Shown here: piece by piece, positions 26,895 to 36,378 of the stretch
How the letters are laid out: every line of letters begins with the position of its first letter
Numbering within the stretch: position 1 is the stretch's first letter
Assembly: GCF_000301035.1 (NCBI RefSeq)
Contig: NZ_JH932292.1
Span: forward strand, 1,354,857-1,418,856
DNA: 64,000 nt
DNA from: Facklamia hominis CCUG 36813
GTDB taxonomy: Bacteria > Bacillota > Bacilli > Lactobacillales > Aerococcaceae
Direction: 5' to 3'
Made by a program: the position numbers and the translations under genes
Notes under the pieces: generated by a model
What the model was told of the DNA's origin: nothing
Databases searched by the model: none
Seen by the model: the letters and a program-made list of their open reading frames with translations, nothing else

Positions 26895-28457
26895 CTAGGA
26901 AAGTGATTCTAAAGGAACAAAGTCTAGACATAAGTTTGCACCATCTAAGGCACGTTTTAGATGCTTGGCGTGTTTTTGGGCACGGTATTGTTCGGCGACA
27001 ACAGGGCCATTGCAATAGAGGTTGAGTTGATAGGATGATTTTGATTTTGTGAGTTTAAGGGTTTGAATTGAGTGGGTCTGCGAATCGTCAAGTGCTTGGG
27101 AAAATTTAAGCAGGCCTCCGAGTTTGATGAGTTGGGCTAATTCCATATCGTCAAACCAACCTGTGAAAGCTTGGATATATTGCTTAAGTAGAGACTTATT
27201 ACGAAAAGAGGCCAGAATCGCTAAACGAACCCGTTCTTTGTGGTTGAATCCAGCTAGATTCATGTTGGATAGTAAGTAAAAGGTATGTTGTGAATCGGCT
27301 TCTTGATCAATAAATTGCCCACATTGGAATAAATAAGCGGCGAGTTCGATTTCCAATTGCTGATTGTATTGATAATTAAAGAGACCGAGTTCACAGAGTT
27401 GACGGTAGAGATCCATCGCCAATTTGGCTCGAGTACTAGCATTGACTGTATTTACCTTGAATTCACGACAAGCTCGACTGACAGAGCGAGACTTGACTAA
27501 GTCGGGATCAAAGGGGCGATTGTAATGCTGGTTGAGATAGTGCATGATTACCCCTTCACGTAATCCTTGTTTTGAGATGAGGAAGGTGGGGGCTTTGGTC
27601 AAGGCAAACAATTCTAGAAAGGCCAGATTGGCGGGAATAATAATATCCCGACGGTCAGAACTCAGTCCATCTAGATCATCAAGTTCTTTGAGTGACTTGC
27701 TTTGAAAGAGGTCTAAGGTTTTCTCTAGCATTTTATGGCTGAGGTGATAACCATGAATACCGGCAATCGGATAATCGGTGAGCCGTTGATAAACTTGGGC
27801 GATGTTCCGAGCGGATCCGCCAATACCTACAAGGGGCACTTGACATTTTTTAAGCCAGTCTAAGCTTTTAAATTGCTCTTTAATGAATTTGCGGGTGTTC
27901 TCAATGGCTTGGGGGTCATTATGGGGGACGTCTTTGAAGAAACGTTCCTTGAGTGTTACCACTCCAAAAGGGAAAGAGTGGTAGTGGATGAGTGAGTTGT
28001 TATGGCTGAGAGTCAGTTCACACGAACCACCTCCAATATCAATGGTGACCATGTCTTCCAAGGATAAGGAGTGGTTAACCGCATACTGGCCGTAACTGGC
28101 TTCCTCCTTTTCGGATAAAATGCGTAGTGTTGATCCAGTTGTTGTTTTAATCGCTTGGCGAATTTCGTCCTGGTTTTGAGATTGACGGATTGCAGCCGTT
28201 GCAAGAATGATTTCTTCATTTACTTTATGGGCTTGGCAGGTTCGATGAAAGGCAGTCAGTGTATCGACTAGGACTTTGATCCCTTGAGGACTGAGAGTGA
28301 TTTCGCCTGATTTGGTTTGATCGAGATACTGAGAAAGCCTGGCAGGGGTTTTTAAGTTCAATAATTCGTTCATATCACAGTAAGCATTAATGCCATAGAT
28401 GACTAAACGAATGGTGTTCGACCCGATATCGATAAGGGCAATTTTTTGGTCGTGCAT
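26895..28457 (-). CDS. ppx: Exopolyphosphatase (Ppx/GppA family)
   Basis: The 520-residue protein opens ALIDIGSNTIRLVIYG, then TIDIGGGSCELTLS and GIGGSARN, the phosphate-binding loops of the Ppx/GppA sugar-kinase-like fold. The C-terminal half has an HD-like helical domain as in long Ppx proteins. It removes terminal phosphate from polyphosphate and may also act on pppGpp. The ATG has AAGGAG upstream. It lies between the deoxyribosyltransferase gene (12-base gap) and ppk. Confidence 0.93.
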   Translation of the reverse strand: MHDQKIALIDIGSNTIRLVIYGINAYCDMNELLNLKTPARLSQYLDQTKSGEITLSPQGIKVLVDTLTAFHRTCQAHKVNEEIILATAAIRQSQNQDEIRQAIKTTTGSTLRILSEKEEASYGQYAVNHSLSLEDMVTIDIGGGSCELTLSHNNSLIHYHSFPFGVVTLKERFFKDVPHNDPQAIENTRKFIKEQFKSLDWLKKCQVPLVGIGGSARNIAQVYQRLTDYPIAGIHGYHLSHKMLEKTLDLFQSKSLKELDDLDGLSSDRRDIIIPANLAFLELFALTKAPTFLISKQGLREGVIMHYLNQHYNRPFDPDLVKSRSVSRACREFKVNTVNASTRAKLAMDLYRQLCELGLFNYQYNQQLEIELAAYLFQCGQFIDQEADSQHTFYLLSNMNLAGFNHKERVRLAILASFRNKSLLKQYIQAFTGWFDDMELAQLIKLGGLLKFSQALDDSQTHSIQTLKLTKSKSSYQLNLYCNGPVVAEQYRAQKHAKHLKRALDGANLCLDFVPLESLS

Positions 28458-28469
28458 AGGTAACTCCTT

Positions 28470-28958
28470 TTAAGCGAGATCTTTGATTATAGCAATAAGA
28501 GCGGGGACAACATCTTGACTCTTGGAAACCATTTGTCCCTTAAGTTTTATAAGTCCAACGGTATAGAGGTTGACGTAAGGGAATTGTGACTCTCCTATTT
28601 GAGAAAGGGCGGCTAATTTTTCTGGGTTATTAGCTCCTTGTTGACGCGTATCAGTATAAAGCCCAATCATGGGAATCCCTGCTTGATAAGCCACTCCTAC
28701 TTCTGAAGCCACCCCTGGATCGATGACTTGACCGTCTAAGATTGCTAATAAAATATCTGATTCTAAGAGGGCCTTGGTATCAGCTTGAGCAATCATTTTT
28801 GAGTCGGCGTAGCAAGTTTTATCATTAATATCAGCTTGTTCTTGCGGAAGATAGATATCAAGTTCAGGAATTTCTTGACGCAAGTGATCAGCAAGCTGTT
28901 GATTAAAAGCAACTTCCATTTCAGTGAAGAGGGGACTAGCAAAATAAAGTTTAGTCAT
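28470..28958 (-). CDS. Nucleoside 2-deoxyribosyltransferase family protein
   Basis: The 162-residue protein begins TKLYFASPLFTEMEVAFN and has SDILLAILDGQVIDPGVASE, the conserved segment that includes the D-x-x-x-D...E active-site pattern of nucleoside deoxyribosyltransferases. These move deoxyribose between bases in purine and pyrimidine salvage. The length suits the family. It is the first gene of the run with ppx and ppk; no functional tie to polyphosphate is obvious. Confidence 0.88.
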   Translation of the reverse strand: MTKLYFASPLFTEMEVAFNQQLADHLRQEIPELDIYLPQEQADINDKTCYADSKMIAQADTKALLESDILLAILDGQVIDPGVASEVGVAYQAGIPMIGLYTDTRQQGANNPEKLAALSQIGESQFPYVNLYTVGLIKLKGQMVSKSQDVVPALIAIIKDLA

Positions 28959-29066
28959 GAGTTAGAGCTCCTTTATTATGGTTTACATCTATTATTATAA
29001 CGGACGCAACGAAAAAATGTTTGTTCGAGAGTTAAAAACGAATAAAGTTCTTAAAAGTTTAACCTT

Positions 29067-29100
29067 AAAGAGGCTGTGATTCATTGATCACAGCCTCTTT
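29067..29100. terminator. Strong terminator after copA
   Basis: AAAGAGGCTGTGAT (29067-29080) pairs perfectly with ATCACAGCCTCTTT (29087-29100): a 14-bp stem with a 6-base loop and A/T tails on both sides. It separates copA from the divergently placed upstream region of the deoxyribosyltransferase operon. Confidence 0.85.
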
Positions 29101-29144
29101 TATAATTTACTGGTAGTTGGTTAGTTTTACTTGAGCGGTTTTCT

Positions 29145-31625
29145 TTAATCGATGTTTACTTTTTTTAATCGAAGGGCATTTAATAAGACAGATACAGAAC
29201 TGAAGCTCATGGCTAGAGCAGCGATCATTGGGTTTAGGAGGGGGCCACCCATGAGGTGGAATACGCCCATGGCAAAGGGGATGCCGATGACGTTATAGAT
29301 AAAAGCCCAAAAAAGGTTCTGTTTGATGGTGGTCAGGGTCGCTTGACTTAAGCGAATGGCTTGATGAACAGCTTGAAGTTGAGGACTCATCAAAACGATA
29401 TCTGCAGATTCTACGGCAACATCTGTTCCGGTTCCGATAGCCATACCTACATCTGCTTGAGCTAAAGCGGGAGCGTCATTAATTCCGTCGCCGACCATAA
29501 TGACTTTTAGGCCCTTTTCTTGTAGATCTTTAACGACCTGTGCCTTATCTTGAGGGAGCACTTGAGCAATAACGCGGTCCAGGTTTAGGTTTTTTGCAAT
29601 GTGTTGAGCAGTTGAAGCTTGATCGCCTGTTACCATGTAGGCTTGTAGTCCATCTTTCTTTAAAGCTTGGATAGCTGATTGACTGTCCTCTTTAAGGGGG
29701 TCGCTGATTGCGATAAGTGCTTCTACCTGTTGATTGACTGCCAGGTAGACTAGGGTTTTACCTGCTTGGCTGAGGCGTTCTGCTTGATCAAGGAAGTCCT
29801 GACTGAGTGGGGGGAGCTCTTCTTGGTCTAAAAGCTGCCGATTACCAATTAGTAAATTTTGCTGGTCCACTTGCGCTTTGATGCCATGACCAGGGACAGC
29901 TTTGAATTCTTTGATTTCTAATAGGTCAATTTTTGCCTCTTCGGCGGCTTGCTGGATTGCCTGAGCTAGGGGGTGTTCTGAACTAGCTTCGGCCGAAGCT
30001 AGTAGTTGTAAGAGTTTCTTTTTTTGCTTCGGATCGCGGCAGATAAAGTCTGTCACTTGGGGTTTACCTTGGGTTAGGGTACCAGTCTTGTCAAAGAGAA
30101 CAACCGAAGCTTGTTGGGTTTCTTCAAGAGCTGCACCTGACTTGATGAGAATTCCCTGTTCTGCCCCTTTGCCAGTGCCTACCATGATTGCTGTCGGGGT
30201 GGCTAGTCCTAGAGCACAAGGGCAGGCAATAATTAAGACGGCGATCATGATTTGTAAGGTAAAACTAAGTGGCTCTCCCATAATAAAATACCAGAAAACA
30301 CCTGCTAAGAGGGAAAGAGCCAGAACTGTTGGTACAAAATAACGGGCGATTTGATCGGCTAGGCGAGCAATGGGGGCCTTGGAGTTTTGAGCTTGGGCTA
30401 CCAATTGAATAATTTGAGCTAAACGGGTATCTTGTCCGACTTGGGTGACCTGGTAAATAAAGCTACCCGTCTTGTTGATTGAAGCACCTGTGACGAAGTC
30501 ACCTTCTTTTTTGAAGACAGGTAGGCTTTCCCCCGTTAGCATGGATTCATCTAAACTGGATTGTCCTTGGGTGATTTTTCCATCGACGGGTAAGCGGTCT
30601 CCGGGTCTGATTTGGATCAAGTCGTCGACTTGAATCGAGGATACAGCCACTTCTTCGACGGAGCCATCTTCCTTTATAAGGCGTGCAGTGGGCGGTGTAA
30701 GATCCATCAAGGCTCGAATGGCGGTTGTTGTTTTACCCTTAGCGAGGTTTTCTAAGTATTTTCCAAGGGTCATTAGCGTCAAGATCACCGCAGAAGATTC
30801 AAAATAGAGGTCGGGATGACCTTGAACATATTCGGGTCGGTAGACTAGGAGAGCGGTTGTGGCGATTCCTTGAAGAAGTGCTGCTGTCGTTCCCAATGAG
30901 ACCAGTGAGTCCATATTAGGGTGTCCCTTAATGAGTGCCCTGAAGCCGCGTTTAAAGATAGACCGTCCTAGATAGATAACCGGTAAGGTTAAAGCAAGCT
31001 GGATGAAGGCGTTTCGTAAGGGATGGACGTGTAGGCTAATAGCTTGCGGTATGGTCATGTGAAACATGGGACCCATGGTCAGAATGAATAGTGGGATAGT
31101 AAAGCTAGCCATTAGGATTAGTTTTCGTTTGGCTAAGGCTAGCTCATGTTCTTTTTCATCGTCTTGATAGGCTGTTTGATTGGGCTGAGTAACTTTGGCT
31201 CGGTACCCTAGGTCCGTAACTTGTTGAAGGACGGCTTGAGTTTGTGCTTGATCCTCCCAAATGACTTGCATCTGTTCGTTGGCTAAATTGACATGGGCAT
31301 CCAAAACGCCAGCTACTTGCTTGACGCCGTCTTCAATTGTTTGCGCACAGGAAGCACAGGACATGCCTTGGATAGAAAAAAGGCTACTCTTTGAGTTCGG
31401 TGTTGATGAGGAAGTTTGCGGGAGGATGAGTTCGTAGCCGACTGATTTGACCTGTTGAGCGAGAGTGGCTTCATCAACATAGGCTGGGTCATAGCTAATA
31501 TGGGCTTGTTCGGTTAATAGATTGACATGGGCTTGGGTTTTTGGAAGTTTATTAAGGGCTTGTTCAACTGTTGAGGCACAGGAGGCACAAGAAAGACCCT
31601 TGACTGGATAATCTTTTTGAATCAT
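29145..31625 (-). CDS. copA: Copper-exporting P1B-type ATPase with two metal-binding domains
   Basis: The 826-residue pump has two N-terminal heavy-metal domains, GLSCASC near residue 11-17 and GMSCASC near 90. About eight membrane helices follow, with the metal path motif [13 protein letters not shown]. Further motifs are the phosphorylation site [10 protein letters not shown], the ATP-site SSEHPLAQA (HP motif) and [18 protein letters not shown] with CxxC domains marks Cu(I) specificity. It expels copper from the cytoplasm and lies with copZ and copY under the cop operator. Confidence 0.95.
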   Translation of the reverse strand: MIQKDYPVKGLSCASCASTVEQALNKLPKTQAHVNLLTEQAHISYDPAYVDEATLAQQVKSVGYELILPQTSSSTPNSKSSLFSIQGMSCASCAQTIEDGVKQVAGVLDAHVNLANEQMQVIWEDQAQTQAVLQQVTDLGYRAKVTQPNQTAYQDDEKEHELALAKRKLILMASFTIPLFILTMGPMFHMTIPQAISLHVHPLRNAFIQLALTLPVIYLGRSIFKRGFRALIKGHPNMDSLVSLGTTAALLQGIATTALLVYRPEYVQGHPDLYFESSAVILTLMTLGKYLENLAKGKTTTAIRALMDLTPPTARLIKEDGSVEEVAVSSIQVDDLIQIRPGDRLPVDGKITQGQSSLDESMLTGESLPVFKKEGDFVTGASINKTGSFIYQVTQVGQDTRLAQIIQLVAQAQNSKAPIARLADQIARYFVPTVLALSLLAGVFWYFIMGEPLSFTLQIMIAVLIIACPCALGLATPTAIMVGTGKGAEQGILIKSGAALEETQQASVVLFDKTGTLTQGKPQVTDFICRDPKQKKKLLQLLASAEASSEHPLAQAIQQAAEEAKIDLLEIKEFKAVPGHGIKAQVDQQNLLIGNRQLLDQEELPPLSQDFLDQAERLSQAGKTLVYLAVNQQVEALIAISDPLKEDSQSAIQALKKDGLQAYMVTGDQASTAQHIAKNLNLDRVIAQVLPQDKAQVVKDLQEKGLKVIMVGDGINDAPALAQADVGMAIGTGTDVAVESADIVLMSPQLQAVHQAIRLSQATLTTIKQNLFWAFIYNVIGIPFAMGVFHLMGGPLLNPMIAALAMSFSSVSVLLNALRLKKVNID

Positions 31626-31642
31626 TAGGAGGCTCCTTTCTT

Positions 31643-31864
31643 TTAGTGAGTAGATGACTTAACCAGTGAGAAATGTGTATCAGCTAAGGCTTGATTAAAG
31701 TCTTTTAGACTGAGTGTTTGAGGGTCAAATTGAAGTAGAATTGTTTTATTAGCGAGGTCAAGCTGCAGAATTTCTAGATTAGGAACTGCTTGAAGTTTGC
31801 TTTTGACTTGCTGGGCACAGCCAGCGCATTTCATATTATTGACAAAAAATTCTTGTTGAATCAT
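31643..31864 (-). CDS. copZ: Copper chaperone CopZ
   Basis: Start at the ATG ending at 31864 ([20 protein letters not shown]) with AAGGAAG upstream; the open frame to 31936 overlaps copY and has no site. The 73-residue protein is a single heavy-metal-associated domain with MKCAGC as its CxxC metal site. In enterococci CopZ delivers Cu(I) to the repressor CopY and to the pump. It lies between copY and copA. Confidence 0.92.
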   Translation of the reverse strand: MIQQEFFVNNMKCAGCAQQVKSKLQAVPNLEILQLDLANKTILLQFDPQTLSLKDFNQALADTHFSLVKSSTH

Positions 31865-31887
31865 AGTTATCTTCCTTTCACATTTTA

Positions 31888-32334
31888 TTAGGGACAATGG
31901 CTTTGACAAGTACATTGATGAGGGGGACATTGGCAATCAATAACTTGAGGTGCGGTCTTTAACTTGTCACGAAGTTGTTGCATGAGGTCTTGGCAATCGG
32001 CTTGAGTGAGATCATTGTCGGCAATCAATTGGCTGATAATCATTTGCCTTTGTTTGTTGCAGACCCGTTGCATGAGGTCTTGGAAACTATGATCCAAGGC
32101 TTCTTTTTGCGATAGAGTTGGATAATAAGCATAGGGGCGAACGGTTTTATCTTGTCTTAGTAAATTCTTCTGTAAAAGACGGTGCAATAGACTTTTGATG
32201 GTCCCTTCTTTCCAAGGTAAGATGCTTTGGGCATCGTCGATCAGTTGACGACTGGTTAAGCCGGGGTGGGTCCAGATGATCCGCATTAGCTGCCATTCGG
32301 CATTTGAAATGTCCGTGTTAGAGGGTGTCATCAA
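31888..32334 (-). CDS. copY: Copper-responsive repressor CopY
   Basis: The 148-residue protein has a BlaI/CopY winged-helix domain (NAEWQLMRIIWTHPGLTSRQ) and a C-terminal cluster CQCPPHQCTC, which fits the CxCxxxxCxC metal-binding motif. In this family Zn(II) bound there keeps the repressor on DNA and Cu(I) transfer releases it. An extra CQSHCP follows at the very end. It is the first gene of the copper operon, with the operator 40 to 60 bases upstream of its ATG. Confidence 0.95.
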   Translation of the reverse strand: MMTPSNTDISNAEWQLMRIIWTHPGLTSRQLIDDAQSILPWKEGTIKSLLHRLLQKNLLRQDKTVRPYAYYPTLSQKEALDHSFQDLMQRVCNKQRQMIISQLIADNDLTQADCQDLMQQLRDKLKTAPQVIDCQCPPHQCTCQSHCP

Positions 32335-32365
32335 AGACCGCCTCCTTTCGTTTACTTTTGTAATC

Positions 32366-32395
32366 TATATACAGTTTACACTTGTAAACCGTATA
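32366..32395 (-). promoter_or_regulatory. cop box operator
   Basis: TACACTTGTA (32377-32386) fits the CopY consensus TACAnnTGTA. It sits in a perfect palindrome GTTTACA-CT-TGTAAAC (32374-32389) that extends with one mismatch to ATATAC/GTATAT. A second weaker box, TACTTTTGTA, lies at 32353-32362, nearer copY, as in operators with two sites. Confidence 0.85.
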
Positions 32396-32536
32396 TGTCA
32401 AATTAGAATAGCTATTCTAATAAATCGCTTGCAGTTAATAGAAAAGACTGCTAAAGTGCATATTGAACGGAAAGGAATGGGATTAGATTTTCTTTCTAAA
32501 GGTATGACACTGTGGGCTTAAAGAAGGAGTAAGGAA

Positions 32537-33511
32537 ATGTTTGATGAATTAGCAAATCGTATTAAGGGTCGTGGAATTCGACTTGTTTTCCCAGAAGGGC
32601 AAGACGCTCGTGTGTTAGGAGCGGCAGTTCGATTACACGCAGATGGATTAGTTAAGCCAATCTTAATTGGAGATGAAGCGGAGATTTTGGCGATAGCTAA
32701 GCAAAAGAATTGGGTGGTTCAAGATATTGAAATTATTCACCCCGATCACTTTGAACAAATGCCAGACATGATTGACGCCTTTGTAGAACGTCGTAAAGGT
32801 AAGAATACCCGAGAACAAGCTGTGAAACTCTTACAAGACCCTGTCTATTTTGGAACTATGCTTGTCTATCAAGGATTAGCAGATGGGATGGTGTGCGGTG
32901 CTGTCTACGCGACTTCGGATACTGTACGTCCAGCCTTACAGATTATTAAGACACGTCCGGGCGTTAAGTTAATTTCAGGTGCATTTATCATGGTTCCACC
33001 GCATAACAATGGGCAAAAATTGGTTTTTGCAGACTGTGCCATTAATATAAATCCTGATGCGGCTTCCTTGGCTGAAATTGCAGTAGAATCGGCTAAGACA
33101 GCTCGAATTTTTGGAATCGAGCCGAAGGTAGCTATGTTGAGCTTTTCTTCGCATGGGTCTGCTTTTGCTCCAGAAGTCGATAAGGTTGCGGAAGCGACAG
33201 CGCTTGTTCGGGAAATGGACCCCGACTTAGCGGTTGATGGTGAGTTACAGTTTGATGCGGCTTATGTACCAGAAGTGGCTCGGCAAAAAGTACCTGATTC
33301 AAAGGTGGCTGGCCAGGCAACCGTCTTTGTTTTTCCAGAAATTCAATCGGGAAATATTGGCTATAAAATTGCTCAGCGTTTGGGAAATTTTCAAGCGGTT
33401 GGACCTATCTTACAAGGACTTAATAAGCCGGTATCTGATTTATCACGTGGTTGTGTAGAAGAAGATGTTTATAAGGTAGCGATTATTACCGCTAATCAAG
33501 CATTGAACTAA
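32537..33511 (+). CDS. pta: Phosphate acetyltransferase
   Basis: The 324-residue enzyme interconverts acetyl-CoA and acetyl phosphate in the cytoplasm. Family motifs are LVFPEGQDARVLGAA at the N-terminus, GMVCGAVYATSDTVRPALQ in the middle and VFVFPEIQSGNIGYKIAQRL near the end. It is the short form, without the N-terminal regulatory domain. The ATG has AAGGAGTAAGG upstream. It is a single gene closed by its own terminator; acetate kinase is not adjacent. Confidence 0.96.
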   Translation: MFDELANRIKGRGIRLVFPEGQDARVLGAAVRLHADGLVKPILIGDEAEILAIAKQKNWVVQDIEIIHPDHFEQMPDMIDAFVERRKGKNTREQAVKLLQDPVYFGTMLVYQGLADGMVCGAVYATSDTVRPALQIIKTRPGVKLISGAFIMVPPHNNGQKLVFADCAININPDAASLAEIAVESAKTARIFGIEPKVAMLSFSSHGSAFAPEVDKVAEATALVREMDPDLAVDGELQFDAAYVPEVARQKVPDSKVAGQATVFVFPEIQSGNIGYKIAQRLGNFQAVGPILQGLNKPVSDLSRGCVEEDVYKVAIITANQALN

Positions 33512-33516
33512 TCAAT

Positions 33517-33554
33517 AAAAGAGCTGCAGCTTGATCTAAAGCTGCAGCTCTTTT
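33517..33554. terminator. Terminator between pta and the convergent lipoprotein gene
   Basis: AAAAGAGCTGCAGCTT (33517-33532) pairs with AAGCTGCAGCTCTTTT (33539-33554). A/T tails on both sides make it bidirectional. Confidence 0.85.
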
Positions 33555-33580
33555 GTTATATGCTAAGGATTCGTCCCTGA

Positions 33581-34117
33581 TTATTCTTGAGCAGGGATAA
33601 TATTGACAGGAATGTCGTTGATGGTACCGTAGTACCATTCAATTTTATCACCGTCTTTAAGTTTTTGTGACACTACACCCAATTCAGCAAAAGCGCCGTT
33701 ATAGAGATACATCCAAGTATTTGGGTTGTAATCATTTTTGGCATCGCCAATTTGGTCGATAACCCCATCTTGTTCACTAAAGTTGAAGTCTAATTCTTTG
33801 ATGGCCTTCATGGCATCTAAGACACTTACACCACCGATTTGATTGACCGTATATTCGTGTTCGACTTCTCCATTTTTATAGATGATAATGGTTGCTGTGC
33901 CTGCTTCGCCTTGAGCATCTGCTCCACTCTCGTCTTGAGCTTGTTTAGCTTCTTCTCCGCTAGTGCTTTCTTCAGCACTGGTTTGACTCACGGCTTCTGT
34001 CGTTTTGCCGCTTTCTGCAGGAGCATTCTCTACTGTTGGTTTTTGATGGGTGTTTTTACATGCGACTAATAGAAAGGCTGTTAAAGCCAGAAAAATCATT
34101 TTAATGCGTTTATTCAT
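33581..34117 (-). CDS. Lipoprotein with DUF4430 domain
   Basis: A 178-residue exported protein with a signal peptide and lipobox (ALTAFLLVACKN; Cys at residue 20). A low-complexity Glu/Ala/Ser-rich linker covers about residues 28-70. The C-terminal part matches the DUF4430 (transcobalamin C-terminal-like) domain: GEVEHEYTVNQIGGVSVLDA, then NPNTWMYLYNGAFAELGV. Similar proteins are thought to bind small ligands such as cobalamin, but that is not shown here. It is a single gene, convergent with pta. Confidence 0.85.
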   Translation of the reverse strand: MNKRIKMIFLALTAFLLVACKNTHQKPTVENAPAESGKTTEAVSQTSAEESTSGEEAKQAQDESGADAQGEAGTATIIIYKNGEVEHEYTVNQIGGVSVLDAMKAIKELDFNFSEQDGVIDQIGDAKNDYNPNTWMYLYNGAFAELGVVSQKLKDGDKIEWYYGTINDIPVNIIPAQE

Positions 34118-34233
34118 AGGATAACCTCCTTATCGATTTAGTTATAAATTAACAATAAAACGCTTAAAAGTCAAATGATTCGATGTTCAAAGGGGGATTC
34201 GATATAATGAATTCTAGAAATGAGGGAACGTTT

Positions 34234-34722
34234 ATGACAACATGGTCCAGTAAAAAGTTAGAAGATACACAATTTCTGGCACAAGCTTTTGCGAAAGTGC
34301 TTCAGCCCGGAATCAATTTGTTATTAGAAGGGCCTTTAGGAGCGGGTAAGACGGCTTTTACCCAGGCTTTGGGACGGGCTTTAGCTATTAATCGTCCTAT
34401 TAAAAGTCCTACCTATACACTGGTTAAAACCTATCCTTTAGATCAGGGGCGTCTGGTTCATATTGACGCTTATCGCTTAGAGGAAGGGGGCAGTGATTCG
34501 GTCGACTTTGACTTTTATTTTGAACCTCAAAATATTTGCTTGATTGAATGGCCACAATTTATGAAAGATTACCTACCCTCGTCTTATTTGCGATTGGTTT
34601 TTGAATTAAAAGAGGACGGGGAGCGAGGAATCACACTTTCTGTATCTGATGAGGCAGATGCTAAACATCGAGCGGTTTTTAAGGAATGGGTAGATCAAGT
34701 GGGTGACCGATATGAGTCCTAA
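34234..34722 (+). CDS. tsaE: tRNA threonylcarbamoyladenosine biosynthesis ATPase TsaE
   Basis: Start taken at ATG 34234 (MTTWSSKKLEDTQFLAQAFA), because family members start close to this point; the frame to 34183 is a long extension. The 162-residue protein has a P-loop LEGPLGAGKTAFTQALGRAL, SPTYTLVKTY and HIDAYRL, all typical of TsaE (YjeE). With TsaB and TsaD it makes t6A37 in tRNA. Its end overlaps the acetyltransferase gene, a frequent arrangement of tsaE with a GNAT gene. Confidence 0.93.
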   Translation: MTTWSSKKLEDTQFLAQAFAKVLQPGINLLLEGPLGAGKTAFTQALGRALAINRPIKSPTYTLVKTYPLDQGRLVHIDAYRLEEGGSDSVDFDFYFEPQNICLIEWPQFMKDYLPSSYLRLVFELKEDGERGITLSVSDEADAKHRAVFKEWVDQVGDRYES

Positions 34723-35236
34723 GCCATCAAATGAAGAATTATGCTTGCGGGTAGCACAAGAAGCGGATGCAAGAGCTTTAAGAGTATTGTTAGAGCAAGT
34801 CAGCTACGAGACGCCCTATTTGGTGGACGCAAGTGCTGGTGAAAGAAGTTGGGAGCAGGAGGCGGACTTAATTGCGACTTATCAGCAAGACCCGCATTCG
34901 ATTATGTTGGTTGCCCAAGTGGCAGATGATTTAATTGGCTTAGGCGAATTGAGTGTTTTGGACCAAGACCGGCAGAACCATGTGGCAGAATTAGGTGTTT
35001 GTATATTGAAGGACTACTGGGGGCTGGGAATTGGAAAGCTATTTATGAAAAGCTTATTAGAATTTGCTCAAGCATCCGGCTTGAAGGTAATCACTTTGGA
35101 GGTGCTCGTTGATAATGAGCGAGCGATTCGTCTATATCAAGCATTTGGCTTTGAGATTAGGGGACGTTTATCGCAACGATTGCGGGTAGATTCCAATTAT
35201 TTAGATGTTTACACGATGGAACGAGTTCTATCCTAA
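34712..35236 (+). CDS. GNAT family N-acetyltransferase
   Basis: The protein of about 174 residues (ATG at 34712; a GTG at 34703 is possible) has the GNAT fold. A central LGVCILKDYWGLGIGKLFMK carries the acetyl-CoA binding Q/R-x-x-G-x-G/A-like loop, and LEVLVDNERAIRLYQAFGFE is the C-terminal part. It overlaps the 3' end of tsaE by 11 bases, so the two are translationally coupled. The substrate is not evident. Confidence 0.87.
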   Translation: MSPKPSNEELCLRVAQEADARALRVLLEQVSYETPYLVDASAGERSWEQEADLIATYQQDPHSIMLVAQVADDLIGLGELSVLDQDRQNHVAELGVCILKDYWGLGIGKLFMKSLLEFAQASGLKVITLEVLVDNERAIRLYQAFGFEIRGRLSQRLRVDSNYLDVYTMERVLS

Positions 35237-35303
35237 GGATGCTTTACAAGTTGATCATTCTTCAATAGAATAGAGAAGCAGTTTGAAAGAGTAGAGGTGT
35301 GTC

Positions 35304-36206
35304 ATGAAAGATTTATTTGAATTTTATCCACCGATCACGATTTTAAAAGATGAACCCTTATCCAACTATACTTATACCAAAACAGGCGGTAAAGCAGATT
35401 ATTTAATTTTTCCTAAGAATCCGACCGAGGTAAAAGTGATCTTAGATTGGGTTAATGATCAATCGATTCCTTTGACAGTCATTGGTAATGCAAGTAACTT
35501 GATTGTCAAGGATGGGGGAATTCGTGGTCTAGTGATGATTTTGAGTGAAATGAATCAAATAATACAATTGGACCAACAACAAATCCAGGCTCAAAGTGGC
35601 GCTTTATTAGCGGATGTAGCAGCCTTTGCGCGGGATGTTACTTTATCAGGACTGGAGTTTGCTTGTGGTATTCCGGGATCCATCGGAGGCGCTATTTTTA
35701 TGAATGCGGGCGCTTATGGGGGGGAGATGGCGGACGTTGTCTACCAAGTGGATGCCATTACGCGACAAGGCGAATTTGTGACCTATGATCTAGACGCTTG
35801 TCAGTTCTCTTACCGTCATTCGTTCTTCCAAGATCAAGGAGATATTATTTTAGCGGTCAGGTATCAACTTCATGAAGGGGAGTGTGACGCGATCCAAGCG
35901 GTTATGACAGAATTAACCCAGTTGAGAGAGTCAAAACAGCCTTTAGAGTACCCTTCGTGTGGGTCGGTCTTTAAACGCCCTCCAGGACATTTTACCGGTA
36001 AGCTCATCCAGGAAGCGGGTCTTCAGGGATATCGGATTGGCGGTGCAGAAGTATCCCGTAAACATGCCGGATTTATTGTGAATGTGGATCAAGCAACAGC
36101 CACTGACTATGTGGATTTGATCCATTATATTCAAGCGGTTATCTGGGATCAGTTTCAAGTGCGGTTGGAGCCTGAAGTTCGAATTATTGGAGAAGATCAG
36201 GAATAA
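35304..36206 (+). CDS. murB: UDP-N-acetylenolpyruvoylglucosamine reductase
   Basis: The 300-residue FAD enzyme reduces enolpyruvyl-UDP-GlcNAc to UDP-MurNAc in peptidoglycan synthesis. The FAD-binding motifs VIGNASNLIVKDGG and GIPGSIGGAIFMNAGAYGGE are present, as are the active-site Ser region SCGSVFKRP and the C-terminal EPEVRIIG. It is the type II form. It lies just before potABCD with a terminator between, the same order as in streptococci and enterococci. Confidence 0.96.
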   Translation: MKDLFEFYPPITILKDEPLSNYTYTKTGGKADYLIFPKNPTEVKVILDWVNDQSIPLTVIGNASNLIVKDGGIRGLVMILSEMNQIIQLDQQQIQAQSGALLADVAAFARDVTLSGLEFACGIPGSIGGAIFMNAGAYGGEMADVVYQVDAITRQGEFVTYDLDACQFSYRHSFFQDQGDIILAVRYQLHEGECDAIQAVMTELTQLRESKQPLEYPSCGSVFKRPPGHFTGKLIQEAGLQGYRIGGAEVSRKHAGFIVNVDQATATDYVDLIHYIQAVIWDQFQVRLEPEVRIIGEDQE

Positions 36207-36222
36207 TATAACGATTGAAGCC

Positions 36223-36258
36223 AGCGGTAGCCCATTTAATGGAAGCTACTGCTTTTTT
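36223..36258 (+). terminator. Terminator of murB
   Basis: AGCGGTAGC (36223-36231) pairs with GCTACTGCT (36245-36253), one G-T wobble, then TTTTT. Confidence 0.8.
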
Positions 36259-36330
36259 GTGTTTTATTTTGAATAATGATAAAAAGGGATGTGATTTTTA
36301 AGAAGAATGATTTTTTTATTGAGGGGGCTA

Positions 36331-36339
36331 TGCTATACT
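36331..36339 (+). promoter_or_regulatory. Putative extended -10 promoter of the pot operon
   Basis: TGCTATACT is an extended -10 (TG-n-TATACT), 40 bases before the potA ATG. There is only a T-rich stretch at the -35 position, as extended -10 promoters allow. Confidence 0.45.
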
Positions 36340-36378
36340 TTGTAGGAGTATGACTTTATTATGAAGAGGGTGGATTAG

